The translations under genes and the position numbers were made by a program. From PALG01 sp964495885 (GTDB taxonomy: Bacteria; Bacteroidota; Bacteroidia; Flavobacteriales; Flavobacteriaceae): a stretch of 64,000 bases of DNA. Below the pieces are notes generated by a model, which had not been told where the DNA came from, searched no databases, and saw only the letters and a program-made list of their open reading frames with translations. Of this stretch, positions 48,963 to 56,160 are shown piece after piece (positions within the stretch are counted from its first letter, which is position 1; the number at the start of each line of letters is the position of its first letter). The stretch covers positions 248,001-312,000 of the forward strand of contig CAZBWO010000001.1 of the NCBI GenBank assembly GCA_964495885.1, written 5' to 3'.

Positions 48963-50125
48963 TGGCTAAAATTCTATTGTTAGGTTCAGGTGAATTAGGG
49001 AAGGAATTTGTCATTGCCGCGCAACGATTGGGACAACAAATCATTGCTGTTGACCGCTATGAAAATGCCCCTGCCATGCAAGTAGCAGATGGCTTTGAAG
49101 TCATCAATATGCTGGATGGAAATGCACTGGATGCCCTTGTTGAAAAACACCAACCCAATTTTATTGTTCCCGAAATCGAAGCAATCCGTACAGAACGGTT
49201 TTACGACTACGAAAAGCAGGGATATACCGTTGTCCCTTCTGCCAAAGCGGCAAATTATACCATGAACCGAAAGGCCATCCGCGACTTGGCCGCTAAGGAA
49301 TTGGGATTAAAAACAGCCACATATGAATATGCAACCTCTGCCGAAACCCTAAAACTAGCTGTTGCTTCTGTAGGAATGCCCTGCGTGGTAAAACCTTTAA
49401 TGTCCTCAAGTGGGAAAGGTCAAAGTACCATTCGCACTGAAGAAGATATTGAAAAAGCATGGGCGTATTCCCAAGAAGGTTCCCGTGGAGATGTAGCTGA
49501 AGTCATCGTGGAAGCTTTTGTAGATTTTAATTACGAAATTACCTTACTTACCGTTACGCAAAACAACGGCCCCACCCTATTCTGTCCGCCCATTGGGCAT
49601 AGACAGGAACGAGGGGACTACCAAGAAAGTTGGCAGCCTGCACCCATGGAAGACCAACATCTAAAAACAGCTCAGGAAATGGCTCAAAAAGTCACTGAAG
49701 CTTTAGGTGGTGCCGGAATTTGGGGTGTGGAGTTTTTTGTGGCATCGGATGGGGTATACTTTTCTGAATTATCCCCAAGACCGCACGATACCGGAATGGT
49801 GACCTTGGCCAATACGCAAAATTTTAATGAATTTGAACTCCACCTTCGGGCAATTTTAAGTCTGCCCATTCCTGAAATCACCTTGGAACGTTTAGGAGCT
49901 TCCGCAGTCATTCTTGCTGAAAAAGATTCTGAAAACCCAGGGTTTGAAGGTATTTCCGAAATAGCCTCGGCACCCAAAAGTGATTTCAGATTATTTGGGA
50001 AGCCTAGTTCCCGTCCCTTCCGAAGAATGGGAGTAGTAGTAACCTACGACAATCTAGCAGGAAATCTTTCCGAAGTGAGAACCCGCGCTAATAAAATAGC
50101 AGAGCAAGTTAAGGTAACTGGCTAA
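48962..50125 (+). CDS. purT: Formate-dependent phosphoribosylglycinamide formyltransferase
   Basis: PurT uses ATP and formate to formylate GAR in purine synthesis, replacing folate-dependent PurN. It is an ATP-grasp protein: G-S-G-E-L-G-K-E-F starts the pre-ATP domain, K-P-L-M-S-S-S-G-K-G-Q is the ATP loop, and E-L-S-P-R-P-H-D-T-G-M-V-T-L contains metal ligands. Length 387 is standard. The one-base overlap with the aminotransferase makes co-translation likely. Confidence 0.96.
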   Translation: MAKILLLGSGELGKEFVIAAQRLGQQIIAVDRYENAPAMQVADGFEVINMLDGNALDALVEKHQPNFIVPEIEAIRTERFYDYEKQGYTVVPSAKAANYTMNRKAIRDLAAKELGLKTATYEYATSAETLKLAVASVGMPCVVKPLMSSSGKGQSTIRTEEDIEKAWAYSQEGSRGDVAEVIVEAFVDFNYEITLLTVTQNNGPTLFCPPIGHRQERGDYQESWQPAPMEDQHLKTAQEMAQKVTEALGGAGIWGVEFFVASDGVYFSELSPRPHDTGMVTLANTQNFNEFELHLRAILSLPIPEITLERLGASAVILAEKDSENPGFEGISEIASAPKSDFRLFGKPSSRPFRRMGVVVTYDNLAGNLSEVRTRANKIAEQVKVTG

Positions 50126-50174
50126 TTTATAGGAAACTCTAGGTTTTTTTAATTGGGCTACTTACCTTTAGAAG

Positions 50175-50990
50175 ATGGAAAGAATGATTTGGTGCCTCAT
50201 TTGTTTTTTCCCAATGTGGGTAACTGCTCAGGAAACAGAGCAAAAGTTTTCGCTTTATTATGCCAATGACCAATATGAGCTAACTTCACAACACCATCTT
50301 CTCATTGATAGTTTGAAAGGGCTTCCTAATAAAGAACTGTACGATATTCACATTAAGGGATTCACCAACAATCTTGGCAGCACAGACTACAATCTGGAAT
50401 TATCCCGAAAAAGGGCAGAAAATGTCAAGAAAGAGCTTCGGCATTTTACTATTATTTCCAGCACGGGTTATGGGGAGTTAAATTCTGAAGCTGCAGACAA
50501 CAGAAGAGTGGATATTTTAATTCACCTCAAGGAACATCATATTACAGAAGAAGGGGAAATCATAGAAGCCCCTATTCACGAAGTTGAAAGACCCGCTACT
50601 GTAGCAACACTCACCGTTCCCAAAATTGGTGATAAAATAATTTTGGAAGGAATACGCTTTTATCCAGACCGCGATGTAATCATGGATGAAAGTAAGGAAT
50701 CCCTTGAGGAGCTCATAGGTTTTTTAAACCGAAATCCAACGGTACGATTTAAACTCTTGGGGCATATTTGCTGTGGCGACCCTGAAAACCCGTACCGCGA
50801 CCTAAAAAATGTACGTACTGGAAAAGACAATCTTTCTGAAGCGAGGGCCCGTTCTGTGTTCAATTACTTAGTAAAAAACGGTATCGACAAGAGAAGAATG
50901 CGTTATGTAGGGATGGCTTACCGTAATCCAACCCATAAAGGTGATGAGTTTGATCGTAGGGTAGAAATTGAAATCACCTCAGTAGATTAA
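50175..50990 (+). CDS. Exported protein with two OmpA-like domains
   Basis: After a signal peptide (ending W-V-T-A-Q) the 271-residue protein holds two successive OmpA/MotB-type peptidoglycan-binding folds. The first (about 25-120) ends in Y-N-L-E-L-S-R-K-R-A-E-N-V and N-R-R-V-D-I-L-I. The second (about 155-270) has N-L-S-E-A-R-A-R-S-V and D-R-R-V-E-I-E-I. There is no beta-barrel. It could bridge the peptidoglycan and an outer membrane partner. The stop interlocks by four bases with trkH on the other strand. Confidence 0.83.
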   Translation: MERMIWCLICFFPMWVTAQETEQKFSLYYANDQYELTSQHHLLIDSLKGLPNKELYDIHIKGFTNNLGSTDYNLELSRKRAENVKKELRHFTIISSTGYGELNSEAADNRRVDILIHLKEHHITEEGEIIEAPIHEVERPATVATLTVPKIGDKIILEGIRFYPDRDVIMDESKESLEELIGFLNRNPTVRFKLLGHICCGDPENPYRDLKNVRTGKDNLSEARARSVFNYLVKNGIDKRRMRYVGMAYRNPTHKGDEFDRRVEIEITSVD

Positions 50991-52498
50991 CGATTACTCC
51001 AAAAGAAAGGGGTAAGCAAGATAAGTACCGTAAAGAGTTCCAAACGGCCAATGAGCATCAGAAAGGAACTCCACCATTTTGCTGCCGAAGGCAAAGCACT
51101 ATAATTGTCTACTGGTCCCAAATCTCCTAAAGCAGGACCCACATTCCCCAAAGTGGAAGCGGCACCCCCCAGTGATGTTTCAAAATCCAGACCTAGCCAG
51201 GAAAACACCAGTACCCCCACAATAAAAGAAAGCATATACAATATGAAAAAAGCAAGAATATTAAAAACGATGGGTTGTTGCACCGACCTATTATTATATC
51301 GAACCGGTAGTATGGCATTGGGGTGAAGGGTTCTTCTAAATTCCAGGATTCCATTTTTGATCATAATTAAATGCCGAACAATCTTAATACCTCCAGCCGT
51401 AGAGCCAGCAGATCCTCCCAAAAACATGAGTCCGAAGAAAAAGATTGTCAGAAAAGGAGTCCACATAGTATAATCTGCGGAAACAAAACCAGTAGTAGTA
51501 ACTATGGCCAACACCTGAAAAAGCGTATGCCGTAGGGCACTTTCAAATGGTCCCCAAACCATTGGATGCAATACCGAGGAAGCAGAAGGATCTGCTTGCC
51601 AATAAACAATTAAGGCTGCAATTAAAGTAAGCCCAATAATGAATATGGAATATAACTTGAATTCTTCGTCCCGAAGAATTTTACTGAATTTCGTTTTAAA
51701 AGCGAAATAACTAAGCACAAAGTTAGTTCCTGCCAAAAACATAAATACAATAATAATGTATTGAATGATGGGTTGGCCATTCCAATAAGCTACACTGGCG
51801 TTTTTAGTTGAAAAACCACCGGTACTTAGCGTACTCAAGGAATGATTTATGGCATCAAAGAAACTCATCCCAGCTACATACAATAAAATCGTTTCGGCAA
51901 TGGTATAACCTACGTAAATCAACCACAAACGTTTTGCTGTATCCGTAATACGTGGATGCAATTTGTCACCTCCTGGGCCAGGTGCTTCCGCAGCAAATAA
52001 CTGCATACCCCCTATTCCAAGTAATGGTAGAATGGCAATTGCAAGAACAATAATCCCCATACCTCCTATCCAATGAGTAGTACTACGCCAAAATAAAACC
52101 CCTACGGGAAGACTTTCAATATCGTTAAGAATAGAAGCACCAGTAGTGGTATATCCACTCATGGTTTCAAAAAAAGCATTGGTAAAACTTGGAATAGCTC
52201 CTGTAAACACATAGGGGAGTGTGCCTACCAGTGCCATAAATATCCATCCAAAAGTTACAACAATGTATCCTTCCCTCTTCTGTATCTCTTTTCGGTGGTT
52301 TCTGGTAAAAAACATCATGGCACCACCAACCGATAAGGCAGTAAGGGCAGCTAATGACATTTCCATGATCACTCCATCTTGATAAGCGATACTAAACATG
52401 GTTGACAAAAGCATAAAGCCTCCATTTACCAATAATAAAAGTCCCAATAAGTGAGCAATGATGCGGAAATTAATTTTAGAGAAAGAGTTTGGCATCAC
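50987..52498 (-). CDS. trkH: Trk-type K+ uptake membrane subunit
   Basis: TrkH is the ion-conducting subunit of a K+ transporter. The four pore-loop regions are visible, for example T-T-G-A-S, S-T-G-G-F-S, T-T-G-F-V-S and the glycine-rich segments G-G-S-A-G-S-T-A-G-G and L-G-N-V-G-P. The 503 residues include about ten helices. It overlaps trkA by four bases and is encoded downstream of it, so the regulatory and pore subunits are made together. Confidence 0.94.
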   Translation of the reverse strand: MMPNSFSKINFRIIAHLLGLLLLVNGGFMLLSTMFSIAYQDGVIMEMSLAALTALSVGGAMMFFTRNHRKEIQKREGYIVVTFGWIFMALVGTLPYVFTGAIPSFTNAFFETMSGYTTTGASILNDIESLPVGVLFWRSTTHWIGGMGIIVLAIAILPLLGIGGMQLFAAEAPGPGGDKLHPRITDTAKRLWLIYVGYTIAETILLYVAGMSFFDAINHSLSTLSTGGFSTKNASVAYWNGQPIIQYIIIVFMFLAGTNFVLSYFAFKTKFSKILRDEEFKLYSIFIIGLTLIAALIVYWQADPSASSVLHPMVWGPFESALRHTLFQVLAIVTTTGFVSADYTMWTPFLTIFFFGLMFLGGSAGSTAGGIKIVRHLIMIKNGILEFRRTLHPNAILPVRYNNRSVQQPIVFNILAFFILYMLSFIVGVLVFSWLGLDFETSLGGAASTLGNVGPALGDLGPVDNYSALPSAAKWWSSFLMLIGRLELFTVLILLTPFFWSNR

Positions 52499-53844
52499 AC
52501 GAAGAGTTTCTCTACTTTTTTAATGGATTGCGGCAAGCAGCAAACAACGATACGATCACCACTTCTAATTTCAAATTCACCAAGTGCAATCAAACCCTCT
52601 CCATTTCTAATAACCCCTCCAATTATAGCCGATCTTGGAAAATCTATGTCCTTAATTTTTTGGTCACAAACAGCAGAAGTTGGAGCTACAATAAATTCCA
52701 ACAGTTCTGCATTCATGTTGTTCAATCGGGTCATAGCCACAACCTCACCCTGTCGTACATGCCTAAAAATATGGTTTGCAGCTAATAATTTTTTATTGAT
52801 AAGTGTGTCAATTCCAATAGAATGGGATAGCTGAAAATAATCCATATTTTCTACAAGGGCAATAGTCTTCTTTACTCCTTTGGATTTTGCCACCAAACAA
52901 GACATGATATTGGTTTCGCTATTTCCGGTTACCGAAATAAAGGCATCCATTTCTGTAATGGATTCTTCCTGAAGAAGCTCCACATTTCTTCCATCACCAT
53001 TAATTACCAAGCAACTGGGGATATCATCAGCTATTTCAAAAGCTTTTTCCTTGCTATGTTCAATAAGTTTTACGTTAAATCTGCTTTGACAAAGATCTTT
53101 TGCCGTTTTACGGCCAATATTGCTTCCTCCCAAGATCATGACATTTCTAATATCATCCTTGGACTTTCCAGATAATTTGAAAATTTGGTTGACCCCCTTC
53201 TCTACCGTAGTAAAGTATACTTGATCACCTTCCTTAAATTGCGTATCTCCCCTTGGGATAAGCGTATATTGGGTCCCATACCGTTGTATCGCAATAGGAA
53301 CATATTTTAATTCTGGATAGGACTCCCCAACTTCCTTTACTGATTTCCCAACAAATGCCGCCGTTCTGGACAAATGTAATCCAATCATTGTGAGCGCGCC
53401 ATCTTCAAATTGGTACGTATCATTAAAGGCACTTTGGTTCAGCAGTAACTCAATTTCATTAGAGGCCAGCGCTTCAGGGGAGATAAGCTCATCTATTCCA
53501 AATTTGGTAAATCCAACCTCATCTTTATTATCAATAAACTCAGTATTCGAAATACGTGCTATGGTACGTTTAGCACCTAACTGTTTTGCCAAAACGCATG
53601 CCGTGATATTAGTGGTTTCACTAGAAGTAACCCCAATGACCAAATCTGTCTTTTCTACTTGGGCTTCCTTCAAAATAGAAATAGACGTTGCATCTCCACG
53701 TATAACCCGAATATCCAAATGGGTGTCTGCGTAGGCTAATGATTCCCTATTGGTATCAATAAGTGTTGTATCCTGAGATTCAAAAGAAAGTAGCTTTGCT
53801 AAATGAAATCCAACCTCACCGGCACCGGCAATAATTATTTTCAT
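52495..53844 (-). CDS. trkA: Trk system K+ transporter regulatory subunit
   Basis: TrkA is the peripheral NAD(H)/ATP-binding gating ring of TrkH. It has two tandem RCK units, each with a Rossmann motif (I-I-I-A-G-A-G-E-V-G-F-H-L-A and V-M-I-L-G-G-S-N-I-G-R-K-T-A) and a TrkA_C domain. I chose the start M-K-I-I-I-A-G over an ATG 12 codons upstream because the -7 box TACCTTTG lies in between the two. Length 449 is usual. Confidence 0.94.
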   Translation of the reverse strand: MKIIIAGAGEVGFHLAKLLSFESQDTTLIDTNRESLAYADTHLDIRVIRGDATSISILKEAQVEKTDLVIGVTSSETTNITACVLAKQLGAKRTIARISNTEFIDNKDEVGFTKFGIDELISPEALASNEIELLLNQSAFNDTYQFEDGALTMIGLHLSRTAAFVGKSVKEVGESYPELKYVPIAIQRYGTQYTLIPRGDTQFKEGDQVYFTTVEKGVNQIFKLSGKSKDDIRNVMILGGSNIGRKTAKDLCQSRFNVKLIEHSKEKAFEIADDIPSCLVINGDGRNVELLQEESITEMDAFISVTGNSETNIMSCLVAKSKGVKKTIALVENMDYFQLSHSIGIDTLINKKLLAANHIFRHVRQGEVVAMTRLNNMNAELLEFIVAPTSAVCDQKIKDIDFPRSAIIGGVIRNGEGLIALGEFEIRSGDRIVVCCLPQSIKKVEKLFV

Positions 53845-53869
53845 GGGGTATGTGTAAGCAATATGATTG

Positions 53870-53877
53870 CAAAGGTA
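53870..53877 (-). promoter_or_regulatory. -7 promoter box of trkA
   Basis: On the minus strand this reads TACCTTTG, matching TAnnTTTG, and lies 25 bases before the chosen trkA ATG. It overlaps the alternative upstream start, which argues against that start. Confidence 0.5.
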
Positions 53878-53944
53878 CAAATTTTGAAATAGTAAAATTC
53901 GAAAGAAGGGCTATTTTCAAAACGGTAATTCCTTGAAAAAATAG

Positions 53945-53952
53945 TATTTTTG
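53945..53952 (+). promoter_or_regulatory. -7 promoter box of menG/ubiE
   Basis: TATTTTTG matches TAnnTTTG and lies 11 bases before the ATG at 53964. Confidence 0.5.
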
Positions 53953-53963
53953 CCCCCGCATTT

Positions 53964-54698
53964 ATGGAAAAGAAGGTAACACCATATAAAGATTCTGAAG
54001 AAAACAAGAAAAAACAGGTGGCCAAGATGTTTGATACCATCTCTGGAACCTATGACCGATTGAACCGTGTGATTTCGCTTGGAGCCGATCTAAAATGGCG
54101 GGATAGGGTGGTAGAACTTGTACTAAAACAACATCCAAAAAATATTTTGGATATTGCTACCGGCACCGGTGATTTGGCGATTCTTTTTGCGCAAGAAACA
54201 AAAGCTTCTGAAATTATCGGACTTGACCTATCGGAAGGTATGCTCTCTATAGCAAAACAAAAGATTGCCAATAGTAGCTTTTCCAACAAAATACAATTTA
54301 TACAGGGAGATAGCGAAGCCCTCCCCTTTCCCAATGATCACTTTGAAGCCATCACTGTTTCATTTGGAATTAGGAATTTTGAAAACCTTGAATTAGGGCT
54401 CTCTGAAATTTTTAGGGTACTTTCTCCTAGTGGTATTTTAGTAATTTTGGAAACTTCGGTGCCAAAGAAATTTCCATGGAAACAAGGATATCAATTTTAC
54501 AGTAAAGGAATTTTGCCTATTATTGGCAAAATTTTTTCAAAGGATAAAGTAGCTTACAAATATTTAAGCGAAAGTGCCTCTGTTTTCCCACATGGCGAAG
54601 CACTCAACAATATTTTACGAAAAATTGGGTTTATAGAGGTGAAAAATGCTCCTCAAACATTGGGAGTGGCGACGATTTATACTGCAACTAAGAAATGA
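53964..54698 (+). CDS. ubiE: Demethylmenaquinone methyltransferase
   Basis: This UbiE/MenG-type SAM enzyme performs the last methylation in menaquinone synthesis. Motif I is L-D-I-A-T-G-T-G-D-L-A-I, and V-S-F-G-I-R-N-F-E-N and the C-terminal S-F-P-H-G-E-like region (SVFPHGEALNNIL) are family hallmarks. Length 244 is normal. It overlaps porT by four bases, a pairing conserved across Bacteroidota, although the two gene products have no obvious common function. Confidence 0.95.
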   Translation: MEKKVTPYKDSEENKKKQVAKMFDTISGTYDRLNRVISLGADLKWRDRVVELVLKQHPKNILDIATGTGDLAILFAQETKASEIIGLDLSEGMLSIAKQKIANSSFSNKIQFIQGDSEALPFPNDHFEAITVSFGIRNFENLELGLSEIFRVLSPSGILVILETSVPKKFPWKQGYQFYSKGILPIIGKIFSKDKVAYKYLSESASVFPHGEALNNILRKIGFIEVKNAPQTLGVATIYTATKK

Positions 54699-55405
54699 TG
54701 AAGTACGTACTATACGGTTTGTTTTTTTGTTTGTTTACTCAAACAGCTAAAGCACAGTTGTTTAGCAAGGAACGGTTGGCCAATTTGGAAACGTTTGATA
54801 ACCGTTTTCTGAGTTGGGGATATTATTTGGGCTTCAATCAATATGATTTCAAAATAGAATATGACAATCAGATTACCGATCAAACCACCGATATTGAAGT
54901 AGAAACCCAACCGGGCTTTAATGTAGGGCTTATTGGTGATATGCGTATCAACAAATACATGAATCTTCGATTGGAACCTGGGATTTACTTTACCACTAGA
55001 AATTTATACTTTCCCGGATTTGAAGAAGAACGAGACCGAAAAAGGGAAGTGAAATCCACGTATATCCATGTTCCATTATTGCTAAAACTATCCACCAAAA
55101 GGCTTAACAATTTTAAACCCTTTATCGTGGTTGGTATTTCCCAGTCTATTAATTTAGGGAGTAATGAGAAAAATCCGGAGGATAACTTTGAAGGACAATT
55201 TAGAATGACCAACCGAACTGGATATTACGAACTGGGATTTGGAGTAGACCTCTATCTTTTTTACTTCAAGTTTACTCCTTCCATTAGGGGCGTATTTGCT
55301 ACAAGTGATGAGCTAGTACCAGATGATGATCCTTCCAGTCCGTGGACTGGAAACATTAGTAGTTTACAAACACGTGGCGTGTTTTTAAACTTTACCTTTC
55401 AATAA
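54695..55405 (+). CDS. porT: T9SS outer membrane component PorT
   Basis: PorT is a small beta-barrel protein required for type IX secretion. The 236-residue product has a signal peptide ending T-A-K-A-Q and an outer-membrane barrel pattern (alternating aromatic strands, terminal phenylalanine region F-L-N-F-T-F-Q). The family stretches N-L-E-T-F-D-N-R-F-L-S-W-G-Y-Y-L-G and T-Y-I-H-V-P-L-L-L-K are clear. The start overlaps ubiE (ATGA). The 3' end overlaps the convergent RNA methyltransferase gene by 14 bases. Confidence 0.93.
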   Translation: MMKYVLYGLFFCLFTQTAKAQLFSKERLANLETFDNRFLSWGYYLGFNQYDFKIEYDNQITDQTTDIEVETQPGFNVGLIGDMRINKYMNLRLEPGIYFTTRNLYFPGFEEERDRKREVKSTYIHVPLLLKLSTKRLNNFKPFIVVGISQSINLGSNEKNPEDNFEGQFRMTNRTGYYELGFGVDLYLFYFKFTPSIRGVFATSDELVPDDDPSSPWTGNISSLQTRGVFLNFTFQ

Positions 55406-56123
55406 TATTTCTTCGGAATTCACTTAACAAAATCCCCGTAGCCATTGCTACGTTTAAACTTTCGGCAGTATCTCCCTGGCTAAAACTAGGAATAGTAATA
55501 GGGTTGGATATCTGTTGTAATAGATTTTCTGAAATTCCCCTAGCTTCATTCCCCATTAAAAGAATGGCATTTTCCGGTAGGGCTTCCGCATAGATATTAT
55601 TTCCGTTCATCACTGCAGCATAAATAGGTGAGGAACTTTCCGCCAGGAATTCATTTAACGCTACATAATGCACTTGAACCCGTGCGATGGAACCCATGGT
55701 AGCCTGTACTACTTTAGGATTATAGCAATCTACCGTATCATCAGAACAAATTAATTGGGAAACGCCAAACCAATCACACAATCTAATGATAGTTCCCATG
55801 TTCCCAGGATCCCGCACAGCATCCAACGCAACGGTGAGTCCTGAAGGGGAAGGAGCAGATTGTTCTGGAATGCGAAATACCCCCAAAACCCCGCTGGCAT
55901 TTTTCTGACTGCTTATTTTTTGCAGTTCCTTTGTTGAAATTAATTGGCAAAGAGGATGCCCCAAAGAAGTATCTTCCGAAGTAAAAATATGCACAGGTTC
56001 ACTGCCTGAACTCAACAAATCTTTTACCAACTTGATGCCTTCGGCAACAAAAAGTCCGTGTTGCATTCGGTACTTTTTTTGCTGTAGGCTCGTTATTAGT
56101 TTAATTTCGCTCTTGTGTATCAA
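55392..56123 (-). CDS. TrmH/SpoU-family RNA methyltransferase
   Basis: This SPOUT-type enzyme 2'-O-methylates rRNA or tRNA. The three family motifs are present: A-L-D-A-V-R-D-P-G-N-M-G-T-I-I-R, L-L-M-G-N-E-A-R-G-I and I-P-S-F-S-Q-G-D-T-A-E-S-L-N-V-A-M-A. The true start is uncertain: the open frame runs to 56270, but the part upstream of 56123 is antisense to tamL. A TTG at 56123 (then I-H-K-S-E-I-K-L-I) fits the usual N-terminus. No ATG occurs nearby before residue ~68 of the long frame. Confidence 0.88.
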   Translation of the reverse strand: MIHKSEIKLITSLQQKKYRMQHGLFVAEGIKLVKDLLSSGSEPVHIFTSEDTSLGHPLCQLISTKELQKISSQKNASGVLGVFRIPEQSAPSPSGLTVALDAVRDPGNMGTIIRLCDWFGVSQLICSDDTVDCYNPKVVQATMGSIARVQVHYVALNEFLAESSSPIYAAVMNGNNIYAEALPENAILLMGNEARGISENLLQQISNPITIPSFSQGDTAESLNVAMATGILLSEFRRNIIER

Positions 56124-56128
56124 AATTA
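56121..56128 (-). promoter_or_regulatory. Possible -7 box over the TrmH-family gene start
   Basis: TAATTTTG on the minus strand matches TAnnTTTG but includes the proposed TTG start codon. If it is used, translation must start further downstream or on a leaderless transcript; it may equally be chance. Confidence 0.25.
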
Positions 56129-56131
56129 TCC

Positions 56132-56139
56132 TATTTTTG
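56132..56139 (+). promoter_or_regulatory. -7 promoter box of the tamL-like gene
   Basis: TATTTTTG matches TAnnTTTG and lies 21 bases before the TTG at 56161. This supports the TTG as start and rules out the far-upstream ATG in the frame. Confidence 0.55.
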
Positions 56140-56160
56140 AACTTGAGAAAGTTAGATTGC

